DNA from: Candidatus Desantisbacteria bacterium CG1_02_49_89
Lineage (GTDB): Bacteria; Desantisbacteria; UBA1551
Direction of reading: 5' to 3'
Assembly: GCA_001871075.1 (NCBI GenBank)
Contig: MNUP01000061.1
Coordinates: 1 to 20,314 of the forward strand
Length of the DNA: 20,314 nt
The notes below the pieces were generated by a model that did no database searches, was not told where the DNA came from, and saw only the letters and a list, made by a program, of their open reading frames with translations. Of the stretch, positions 7,355-14,340 are shown one piece after another; within the stretch, counting starts at the first letter, position 1, and every line of letters starts with the position of its first letter. The position numbers and the translations under genes are program-made.

Positions 7355-7794
7355 GGCGTATCAACGTGTCAGCGTATCAACGTGTCAGAGCAACAACAAG
7401 GATTTTTATTGCCCGCCCCTTTGGGGCGAGGTCTCGCCCCGATGGACATCGGGGCGGATAACTCAGGGCTTTAGCCCTGATTCAAATAAGCTCCTTCATT
7501 TTTAATTTTGTTCCGAAGGAATCCCTTTGGGACATTTTGCATTTTTAATTAAGACTATGGACAATGATCGCCACTACGGCGACCCGCCGAAGGGGCGAGC
7601 GCTGGTCTTGAAAGAAGAAATGTTTAATTGAATTAAATGTTGTAAAATCAGAGGTTTTTGAGGATTAGGGCCAGACTTCGGTTTTTGCAGACTTTCACAC
7701 AGTTTCATAGAGTTTCTCGGGTTTTCATTTACTGTGTCAGTAAGACCAGGAGTCTCTGCAGAAAAGGTGGTTTAGGATCAAATGAGGCAGATTA
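7355..7794. repeat. 440-nt spacer: rearranged palindromic modules B, A and D; no gene
   Basis: It starts with gcgtatcaacgtgtca words (7358-7388), related to 967-990. Hairpins CGCCCC-ttt-GGGGCG (7414-7428) and CGCCCCGATG-ga-CATCGGGGCG (7435-7456) are a variant of module B. They are followed, in reversed module order, by the CAGGGCT/AGCCCTG hairpin of module A (7464-7479), truncated afterwards. A module D variant is at about 7511-7533. Between 7571 and 7615 are tcgcc/ggcga and cgcc/ggcg hairpins and gctggtcttgaaag, which recurs at 8639-8652. From about 7620 the DNA turns AT-rich and without clear repeats; the promoter of the lipoprotein gene presumably lies here, but none is convincing. Confidence 0.75.
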
Positions 7795-8361
7795 ATGTTT
7801 AAAAGAAGACTAATAGTATTTGGTATATTTTCAATATTGTTGGGTTCATTGATATTAAGTGGGTGCACTCAGAATATCAAATATGGATTTATGATTCCCC
7901 AAAAACAGTTTTTTCAAATAGTAAAAACTGTTGCGGTCATCCCTATTTTATTTAATTATTATGAAAATGCGATGATAGTACAAGAAGGATCACAAATAAC
8001 CCAAGATTGTATTCTTGAAGAATTAAAAAAAATTGGCATATTTAATATTCTTCCCCTTGAGAATACACGGGATTTATGGAAAAAAACTTTAAAAGAAACG
8101 CACATGGAAAAATTTTCTAATAATACAATGAGTAAGTTTGATAGGGAGGAATTCAACAATTGTATAAAATATTTTTTAGCAAATGCTAAAGTAGATGCAG
8201 GGTTATTAGTAACTTACAGTATAGAAGATGGAAAAGGAACATATTGGGCTTGGAAGTGGTATGCAGGAATCATGTATATGGCACCTTTTTTTACGGAAAA
8301 CGAACGTACAATTCCAGTGCTAACATTGTTTGCAGAGGAATTCTGGGGACACAATACTTAA
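7795..8361 (+). CDS. Putative lipoprotein, 188 aa, AT-rich
   Basis: Function not recognised. The N-terminus is a lipoprotein signal peptide: MFKRR, a hydrophobic core (LIVFGIFSILLGSLIL), then lipobox L-S-G-C with C24 as the lipidated Cys. The next residue is T rather than D, so the mature protein probably goes to the outer membrane. The body (TVAVIPILFNYYENAMIVQEGS, then a helix and VDAGLLVTYSIEDG) resembles small lipoproteins with a nucleotide-free alpha/beta core, but I cannot assign a family. Base composition and codon use are clearly more AT-rich than in lpxA or lpxB, suggesting recent acquisition. The ATG at 7795 follows gaggca. The stop at 8361 is followed by a hairpin-rich spacer. Confidence 0.7.
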   Translation: MFKRRLIVFGIFSILLGSLILSGCTQNIKYGFMIPQKQFFQIVKTVAVIPILFNYYENAMIVQEGSQITQDCILEELKKIGIFNILPLENTRDLWKKTLKETHMEKFSNNTMSKFDREEFNNCIKYFLANAKVDAGLLVTYSIEDGKGTYWAWKWYAGIMYMAPFFTENERTIPVLTLFAEEFWGHNT

Positions 8362-9012
8362 TTATGATATGAAGATTTGTTAATATCACCGTGCCTCCAC
8401 GGCAGGTGAGGTAGTAGGGTTGCCGACCTGTCCGCCGAAGTGGCGGAAGTGGCAACCCTCTAATGAAATAATTATATAAGGTAATGATGGTGTGGTCGCC
8501 CCTTCGGCGACCAGCCGTCGAGGCTGGAGAGGTGGCCTGTCTGACGAAATTTCAATGTAGTCAGGCCGAGTGTCATACTACACTCTCTCTGGGTAGATTC
8601 GGGGGAGAAAGTCGAGTTTCGTAAGATAAAGCTGATGGTGCTGGTCTTGAAAGCCAGTGCTATGAAGGCTATTGAGCGAATCTTTTGTATATAATGATAA
8701 CTCAGGGCTTTTCGAATACCCGCCTCCGCCTTAAGAATTGGCGGATGCGCCAATATTTAAGGTGCAAATCTTTAAGGAGGGAGCCCTGATATCAAACCTG
8801 AAGGTTTGAGTTACATCAAAGGTAGTCTCCCGCCCCGATGTCCATCGGGGCGAGGTCTCGCCCGCTGAAAGACGGGCGGATAGTGAATTCAGTGCCACAG
8901 GGATCATCAGCTAAGTTCTGATCCGAAGGTCCTTGCGTTATAGCTCCAGTTTCATCGGAGCTGCAGGGGCACTCAGTGGCAAAATGTATCTTTTTGCGAT
9001 AGGCGATAGGCG
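8362..9012. repeat. 651-nt spacer: dense hairpins, interrupted A module, B and C modules; no gene
   Basis: In order: CCGTG-cctc-CACGG; a large hairpin GGGTTGCC/GGCAACCC (about 8418-8458) enclosing CCGCC-gaagt-GGCGG; GGTCGCC-ccttc-GGCGACC (8494-8512); CCAGCC-gtcga-GGCTGG (8511-8527); GGCCTG/CAGGCC (about 8534-8567); GAGTGT-catact-ACACTC; a CTGGT/GCCAG arm (8641-8657). Then come module A with an insertion (8697-8814), module B (8827-8879), the tail agtgaattcagtgcc (8882-8896) and module C (about 8928-8972). The last 20 nt before lpxB are tandem gcgatagg words. I see no protein gene or known RNA here. Confidence 0.8.
8712..8781. mobile_element. 70-nt palindromic insertion in the loop of a module A hairpin (MITE-like)
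   Basis: In copy 1 (1012-1027) the hairpin reads CAGGGCTTTAGCCCTG. In copy 2, CAGGGCTTT (8703-8711) is separated from AGCCCTG (8782-8788) by 70 nt. The insert has terminal complementarity (CCTCC near its left end, GGAGG at its right end). It also has an internal nested palindrome, CCTTAA-ga-ATTGGCG / CGCCAAT-at-TTAAGG (about 8729-8762). No protein is encoded and no clear target duplication is seen. Confidence 0.7.
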
Positions 9013-10164
9013 ATGAGCGATAAGCGTAAGTTGAAGATAATGATGGTGGCTGGCGAGATTTCCGGTGACCTGCAGGGCGGGATGCTCGCGCAGGCCATAA
9101 AAGAACTTGCCCCGAGCGCTGTCCTGTTCGGCATGGGCGGCCAGAAAATGAAGGACGCCGGGGTTGACATCCGTTTTGACGTGCTGCGTCACGCGAGCAT
9201 AGGTATATGGGAGAACGCTAAAAATTATTTCCTGACAGTCCGCGCGGTATTTAACCGGATGAAAAAAGTTGTTGAAGAGGAAAAGCCCTCCTGCATAGTT
9301 CTCATAGATTACCAGGGATTCAATCTTGAGCTCGCGAAGTTCGCGAAAAATAAGGGCATCCGGCTCGTTTATTATATACCTCCCCAGTACTGGGCGTGGC
9401 GCACCGGGCAGGCAAAATACGTTTCCCGGCTTATAGACCAGATCATAGCGATACTGCCTGAAGAGGAGGAGGCATACAGGAAAGCAGGAGCGAACGTCAC
9501 TTTCGTCGGAAGCTCGCTTCTTGAAAGGGTCAGGGTTCCGGGGACGCAGGAAGAGCTGAGGGACACGCTGAGCGTTAAAAAGGGATCGAAACTCATCGCT
9601 TTGCTTCCGGGAAGCAGGTTTTCAGAAATTAGAAGGCTTCTTCCGGTGATACTTGGAGCGGCCAGTATCCTGAAGGGAAGGGTTCCTGAGATAGAATTTG
9701 TGATGCCGGTTGCAGCACCTTATCTTAAACTAGAGATAGAAACGCAGGTTAAGAGGTCCGGCCTGCCTATAAAAATAACAGACGGCGATGCGTATGAAGT
9801 ACTGAAAGCCAGTGATATTTCAATTATCTGTTCAGGCCTTGCCACGCTTGAAGCAGCGCTGCTTGGGACCCCGATGGTCGTGGTATACAGGGTGTCTTTC
9901 CTGACATCCCTGATAATGAGGATGTTGATACGGATCCCGAATGTCAGCCCGCCGAATATCCTTGCAGGCAGGGCGATAGTTCCCGAACTGTTGCAGGAAA
10001 GGGCAAACGCCCGGAACGTGGCTGACACCGCCTGCAACATAATGATGGATCCCGATGCAATAAGCGAAATGAAGAAAAATCTTTCCGGAGCGGTTTCAAG
10101 GCTGGGAGGCCCGGGTGCGTCCCGCCGCGCCGCGGAGATAGTGCTGAAAGTGGCAGGCCTTTAG
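9013..10164 (+). CDS. lpxB: Lipid-A-disaccharide synthase, 383 aa
   Basis: GT-B (GT19) glycosyltransferase that joins UDP-2,3-diacyl-GlcN to lipid X at the inner face of the cytoplasmic membrane. Signature segments: MMVAGEISGDLQGGML (10-25), VLIDYQGFNLELAKFA (96-111) with D99 at the position of the essential Asp98 of E. coli LpxB, PPQYWAWR (123-130), LLPGSRFSEIRRLLPVI (198-214) and NILAGRAIVPELLQ. Length matches the family. The usual FxGHP segment reads FVGSSLLE (164-171), so the conserved His is missing. The start at 9013 lies inside tandem gcgatagg/gcgataag repeats without a strong ribosome-binding site, so the true start could be the TTG at 9031 or an ATG at 9040/9043 just before the first conserved strand. 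Confidence 0.94.
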   Translation: MSDKRKLKIMMVAGEISGDLQGGMLAQAIKELAPSAVLFGMGGQKMKDAGVDIRFDVLRHASIGIWENAKNYFLTVRAVFNRMKKVVEEEKPSCIVLIDYQGFNLELAKFAKNKGIRLVYYIPPQYWAWRTGQAKYVSRLIDQIIAILPEEEEAYRKAGANVTFVGSSLLERVRVPGTQEELRDTLSVKKGSKLIALLPGSRFSEIRRLLPVILGAASILKGRVPEIEFVMPVAAPYLKLEIETQVKRSGLPIKITDGDAYEVLKASDISIICSGLATLEAALLGTPMVVVYRVSFLTSLIMRMLIRIPNVSPPNILAGRAIVPELLQERANARNVADTACNIMMDPDAISEMKKNLSGAVSRLGGPGASRRAAEIVLKVAGL

Positions 10165-10199
10165 GAATAATTGCAGGAATCTAGATTGGAGGCATAAAA

Positions 10200-10679
10200 A
10201 TGTCAGAACTTATTAAAAAAGCAATTGACCTTGCTGTTGAGGCGCACAAGGGGCAGAAAGATTCCCGTGGGGAGGAATATATAGAGCATCCTTTTGAGGT
10301 TATGCGCAGGATGATGAGGGATAAAAGGCCTGAGATCGAGCTTGCGGTCGCGGTGATGCATGATATACTTGAGGACACGCCCAGGACCGAAAAAGACATA
10401 TACAATGCGGTAAGCGCTTGCTGCGCGGACAAGGCCTTGCTGGTTACCGAGGCTTTGAAAGCTATTACAAAGGCAAAAAATGAAGACTACGATGAATATC
10501 TTGAAAGGCTTAAAGGGAATGTTATCGCGAGGATGGTCAAGCTGTATGACCTTGAACATAACATAGAGCGGAATCTGAAGACCTTCAAGGAAGATAAAAA
10601 AAGCGCGCAGCGCCTCCTGAAATATATCAGGGCGTATGACTATCTTGGCGGCACAAATCAACCTTATACCACCTCGTAG
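10200..10679 (+). CDS. HD-domain phosphohydrolase, RelA/SpoT hydrolase-like (small alarmone hydrolase type), 159 aa
   Basis: A stand-alone HD hydrolase domain related to the (p)ppGpp hydrolase half of RelA/SpoT and to MESH1-like enzymes. AHKGQKDSRGEEYIEHPFEV (15-34) provides the first metal-binding His (H30). VMHDILEDT (53-61) gives the HD pair and the downstream ED. KLYDLEHNIERN (about 114-125) corresponds to the KLADRLHNM segment of the family, with the second Asp kept. There is no synthetase or TGS/ACT domain. It could hydrolyse ppGpp or another nucleotide pyrophosphate; this cannot be settled from sequence. The ATG at 10200 follows ttggaggca. It lies 35 nt after lpxB and may be cotranscribed with it. 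Confidence 0.82.
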   Translation: MSELIKKAIDLAVEAHKGQKDSRGEEYIEHPFEVMRRMMRDKRPEIELAVAVMHDILEDTPRTEKDIYNAVSACCADKALLVTEALKAITKAKNEDYDEYLERLKGNVIARMVKLYDLEHNIERNLKTFKEDKKSAQRLLKYIRAYDYLGGTNQPYTTS

Positions 10680-10723
10680 GTGGAACAGGCATTTTTAAAA
10701 AAACAATAAAAAGTATTTAAAAC

Positions 10724-10752
10724 TTGACAAATTGAATAAAATGTGTTATAAT
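10724..10752 (+). promoter_or_regulatory. Strong sigma-70-type promoter of the met/cys operon (P1)
   Basis: TTGACA (10724-10729), a 17-nt spacer, and TATAAT (10747-10752): both boxes match the consensus exactly. The -10 is preceded by tgtgt. Nearly the same promoter, including the aacttgacaaat and gtgttataatgtt context, stands at 18129-18157. Transcription should begin near 10759. Confidence 0.93.
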
Positions 10753-10763
10753 GTTTCTAATAT

Positions 10764-10785
10764 AACAATTCCTATAGGAATTGTT
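10764..10785 (+). promoter_or_regulatory. 22-bp perfect palindromic operator, Rrf2/CymR-like
   Basis: Perfect inverted repeat with half-site AACAATTCCTA followed by its exact complement TAGGAATTGTT. It lies just downstream of the expected transcription start, where a bound repressor would block initiation or escape. The GGAATT/AATTCC half-sites resemble those I recall for CymR, the Rrf2-family cysteine repressor of Firmicutes. A second copy is at 18167-18186 behind the other sulfur promoter. The regulator gene is not in the window. Confidence 0.85.
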
Positions 10786-10813
10786 GACATTAAGATTTTA
10801 GCAAAATTATGAT
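10784..10813 (+). promoter_or_regulatory. Possible secondary promoter overlapping the operator
   Basis: TTGACA (10784-10789) overlaps the right end of the operator. After an 18-nt spacer comes TATGAT (10808-10813), one mismatch from consensus. If used, it would also be blocked by the repressor. At the second operator the TTGACA is present (18186-18191) but no -10 follows, so this may be chance. Confidence 0.3.
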
Positions 10814-10819
10814 TTAACC

Positions 10820-10839
10820 CCCCGCGGCTTGCCGCGGGG
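10820..10839 (+). promoter_or_regulatory. Perfect 8-bp GC hairpin in the mRNA leader
   Basis: CCCCGCGG-cttg-CCGCGGGG. It is in the transcribed leader 41 nt before the leader-peptide start and has no U-tract, so it is not a classical terminator. It could stabilise the 5' end, pause RNA polymerase to synchronise it with the ribosome, or be a repeat insertion. Confidence 0.6.
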
Positions 10840-10879
10840 TAATTCAAATATCTGAACGAAGGTAGAGGGGAGCATCGCA

Positions 10880-11026
10880 GTGAAGAAGCAACTGTTTGAG
10901 AACACAGACATTTTGAATTCTAACGAAGCTCATCATCCGCGCAATAGCGCAGAATCTTGTATGTGCTGCGGAATTGCTATGTGCAACTGTCTGCGGATAA
11001 TGGGCATTGCGGAGGTGTTGTCATAA
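10880..11026 (+). CDS. Cys/Met-rich leader peptide, 48 aa (attenuator control peptide)
   Basis: A short gene with GTG start (10880) and gagggga (about 10866-10871) at good spacing, ending at TAA 11024-11026. It encodes MKKQLFENTDILNSNE..., and residues 27-37 are C-M-C-C-G-I-A-M-C-N-C: five Cys and two Met codons within eleven (10958-10990). It sits between a sulfur-type promoter/operator and metY and is followed by an intrinsic terminator. The last codons include GATAATGGGC (10996-11005), the exact complement of GCCCATTATC in the terminator's 5' arm (11071-11080). By analogy with trp/his/leu leaders, slow translation at the Cys codons would favour the antiterminator. A small metal-binding Cys peptide is the alternative. 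Confidence 0.75.
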   Translation: MKKQLFENTDILNSNEAHHPRNSAESCMCCGIAMCNCLRIMGIAEVLS

Positions 11027-11105
11027 TATAATAAGGAAAGAAATCCGGAAAAGACTTATGGAAACCCTAAGCCCATTATCAGAAGACTGATGGTGGGCTT
11101 TTTTT
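10996..11105 (+). terminator. Attenuator: antiterminator strand plus 13-bp intrinsic terminator
   Basis: The terminator stem is AGCCCATTATCAG (11070-11082) paired with CTGATGGTGGGCT (11087-11099): 13 pairs including two G-U, loop aaga, followed by seven T (11099-11105). GATAATGGGC (10996-11005), inside the leader gene, is fully complementary to 11071-11080. It can therefore form a mutually exclusive antiterminator hairpin. It stands between the leader peptide and metY, exactly where transcription attenuation would act. Confidence 0.82.
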
Positions 11106-11113
11106 GTTTTTAA

Positions 11114-12502
<1,389 letters not shown>

Positions 12503-12506
12503 AAAA

Positions 12507-12548
12507 AATCCCCCTTATTCCCCCTTTAAAAAGGGGGATGGGGGGATT
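12507..12548 (+). repeat. Intercistronic double-stem hairpin between metY and metX
   Basis: The outer stem AATCCCCC/GGGGGATT (12507-12514 with 12541-12548) encloses the inner stem CCCCCTTT-aa-AAAGGGGG (12520-12537). There is no U-tract, so it is probably a repeat or mRNA-processing/stability structure rather than a full terminator. A longer relative lies at 15478-15568. Confidence 0.85.
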
Positions 12549-12566
12549 GGGTTATGGGGAGAAATA

Positions 12567-13718
12567 ATGACGGATAAAAAAGGTATTGGGACTGTTGAAA
12601 CGCAATATTATACGTTTGCGCATCCGCCGGGTTCATTTATTCTTGAAAACAGTGGAAGGCTTGGTTTGGTTACGCTCGCGTACGAGACGTACGGCAGGCT
12701 GAACAACGAAAGGTCAAACGCCGTGCTCATAGCGCATGCCCTGTCCGGAGACGCCCACGCAGCGGGTTTTCACAAAGGTGACGAGAATCCGGGCTGGTGG
12801 GATAATATGATAGGGCCGGGCAGGGCATTTGATACCGATAAATATTTCGTTATCTGCTCGAATGTCATCGGTGGATGCAGGGGGTCAACCGGCCCGTCTT
12901 CCATAGATCCAGAGACACGCAGGCCGTACGGCCTTGATTTTCCGTCCATAACCATAACGGATATGGTAAATGCCCAGAGACTTCTTATTGATCATCTGGG
13001 CATTGAAAAACTTCTTTCCGCGGCAGGCGGTTCAATGGGCGGAATGCAGGTTCTGGAATGGATGGTTTCCTATCCGGGGCGGATCAGAAGCGCCATACCC
13101 ATTTCCACGGCAGCAAGGCACTCGCCGCAGCAGATTGCTTTTAATGAAGTCGGCAGGCAGGCTATTATGGCTGACGCCAACTGGAAAAACGGTTATTATT
13201 ACGGGAAAGAACCGCCTGACAGGGGGCTTGCTGTGGCGAGAATGGTGGGGCACATCACTTTTATGAGCGATAGATCAATGGCTGAGAAATTCGGCAGGCA
13301 GTTAAAGAACAGGAAAGAATTCTCCATGTTTGGGGCTGATTTTGAAGTGGAGGGATACCTGCAATACCGCGGCAGCAGTTTCGTAAAAAGGTTTGACGCC
13401 AATTCCTATCTTTACATCACCAAGGCAATGGATAATTACGATGCGTCCAGGGGCAGGGAACTCAGCGAGGTTTTTAAGGGCATTGACGCGAGAGTCCTGG
13501 TCCTGGCTTTCAAATCGGACTGGCTTTATCCGGCATACCAGTCCCTGGAAATTGTCAAGGCCTGCAAGCTTGCAGGGCTGGAAGCCAGTTACTGCGAGAC
13601 AGGTTCCGCATACGGTCACGATGCCTTCCTGTTAGAGACGGAAGAGGAAACGCATCTTATAAAACATTTCCTGGAGAAGGTTTTTCTCCGGAGGGTGAAT
13701 GGAGAATATGAGATATAA
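12567..13718 (+). CDS. metX: Homoserine O-acetyltransferase, 383 aa
   Basis: Alpha/beta-hydrolase-fold enzyme that acetylates L-homoserine with acetyl-CoA, making the substrate of MetY. The nucleophile is S156 in AAGGSMGGMQVLEW. The triad is completed by Asp in FKSDWLYP (about residue 314) and His in YGHDAFLLE (about 351). Other MetX signatures are LIAHALSGDAHAAG (54-67), WWDNMIGPGRAFDTDKYFVICSNVIGGCRGSTGP (77-110) and VGHITFMSDRSMAEKFGR. Length is typical. Succinyl- versus acetyl-CoA use cannot be read with certainty, but the neighbouring MetY argues for acetyl. ATG start at 12567 after atggggag. It overlaps metW by 20 nt, a gene pair common in many bacteria. Confidence 0.94.
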   Translation: MTDKKGIGTVETQYYTFAHPPGSFILENSGRLGLVTLAYETYGRLNNERSNAVLIAHALSGDAHAAGFHKGDENPGWWDNMIGPGRAFDTDKYFVICSNVIGGCRGSTGPSSIDPETRRPYGLDFPSITITDMVNAQRLLIDHLGIEKLLSAAGGSMGGMQVLEWMVSYPGRIRSAIPISTAARHSPQQIAFNEVGRQAIMADANWKNGYYYGKEPPDRGLAVARMVGHITFMSDRSMAEKFGRQLKNRKEFSMFGADFEVEGYLQYRGSSFVKRFDANSYLYITKAMDNYDASRGRELSEVFKGIDARVLVLAFKSDWLYPAYQSLEIVKACKLAGLEASYCETGSAYGHDAFLLETEEETHLIKHFLEKVFLRRVNGEYEI

Positions 13719-14340
13719 TTCTGCCGGGCCAGAGCAAAAAATAATTTTTGAGCTTGTAAAACCCGGCTCGTCTGTTCTGGACCTCGGATGCGGGGATGGA
13801 GAATTACTGTCCCTGCTGGCCAGAGAAAAAAAAGTTAAAGGTCAGGGGATAGAAATAAACGAGAAGTCGATACATGAATGCGTGGCAAAGGGGCTTAATG
13901 TATTCCACGGCGACATAGACTCGGGGCTGTCCGATTACCGGGATAAGTCCTTTGACTACGTGATACTCAACCACAGCCTGCAGGAGGCCAAAAAGCCGGA
14001 GGTCGTTTTAAGGGAAGCCCTGCGGGCAGGCAGGAAGGCCATAGTGAGTTTCCCGAACTTCGCCCATTACTCGGCGCGCCTGCAGATATTTTTCAGGGGA
14101 AAAACTCCCGTTACCCCTTCTCTGCCCCACAGATGGTATGACACGCCCAATCTTCATTTCCTGAGCATTTCAGATTTTGCCGAATATTGCCGGGAGAGGA
14201 ACATCATGATAGAAAAATCCTTGTTTATCGGAAAGAACAAAGCTGTATATATATTCCCGAACCTGTTTGCGCTGGCAGGAATATTTCTTATCGCAAACGG
14301 AAAACCGGGAAAGTTTCTGATGAAAAAGGAGGATGTATGA
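13699..14340 (+). CDS. metW: MetW, methionine-biosynthesis methyltransferase-like protein, 213 aa
   Basis: Class I methyltransferase fold of the MetW family, which is found with metX and is thought to assist homoserine acetylation; its reaction is not established. Motif I is SSVLDLGCGDGELLSLLA (24-41), followed by GQGIEINEKSIHECVAKGLNVFHGDIDSGL (48-77). The family's signature stretches FDYVILNHSLQE and RKAIVSFPNFAHYSARLQIFFRGKTPVTPSLPHRWYDTPNLHFLS (about 113-157) are intact, as is the ending KNKAVYIFPNLFALAGIFLI. The start at 13699 has gagggt just upstream; an alternative ATG is at 13708. The metX overlap and the ATGA junction with the next gene indicate a tight translationally coupled trio. 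Confidence 0.93.
   Translation: MENMRYNSAGPEQKIIFELVKPGSSVLDLGCGDGELLSLLAREKKVKGQGIEINEKSIHECVAKGLNVFHGDIDSGLSDYRDKSFDYVILNHSLQEAKKPEVVLREALRAGRKAIVSFPNFAHYSARLQIFFRGKTPVTPSLPHRWYDTPNLHFLSISDFAEYCRERNIMIEKSLFIGKNKAVYIFPNLFALAGIFLIANGKPGKFLMKKEDV

Noticed and set aside
8641-8657. tRNA-Ser(UGA) gene
   Set aside because: Only the anticodon-arm-like hairpin fits; D arm, T arm and acceptor pairing could not be found in normal or permuted order.
8472-8753. 93-codon open frame on the minus strand in the lpxB upstream spacer
   Set aside because: It is composed of the hairpin-forming repeats of that spacer, has no ribosome-binding site and no recognised domain. I treat it as a by-product of repeats, though it could be a fragment of an element.
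14187-14336. Upstream extension of the radical SAM gene to 14187
   Set aside because: It overlaps most of the end of metW in another frame. The ATG at 14337 has a strong ribosome-binding site and ATGA coupling.
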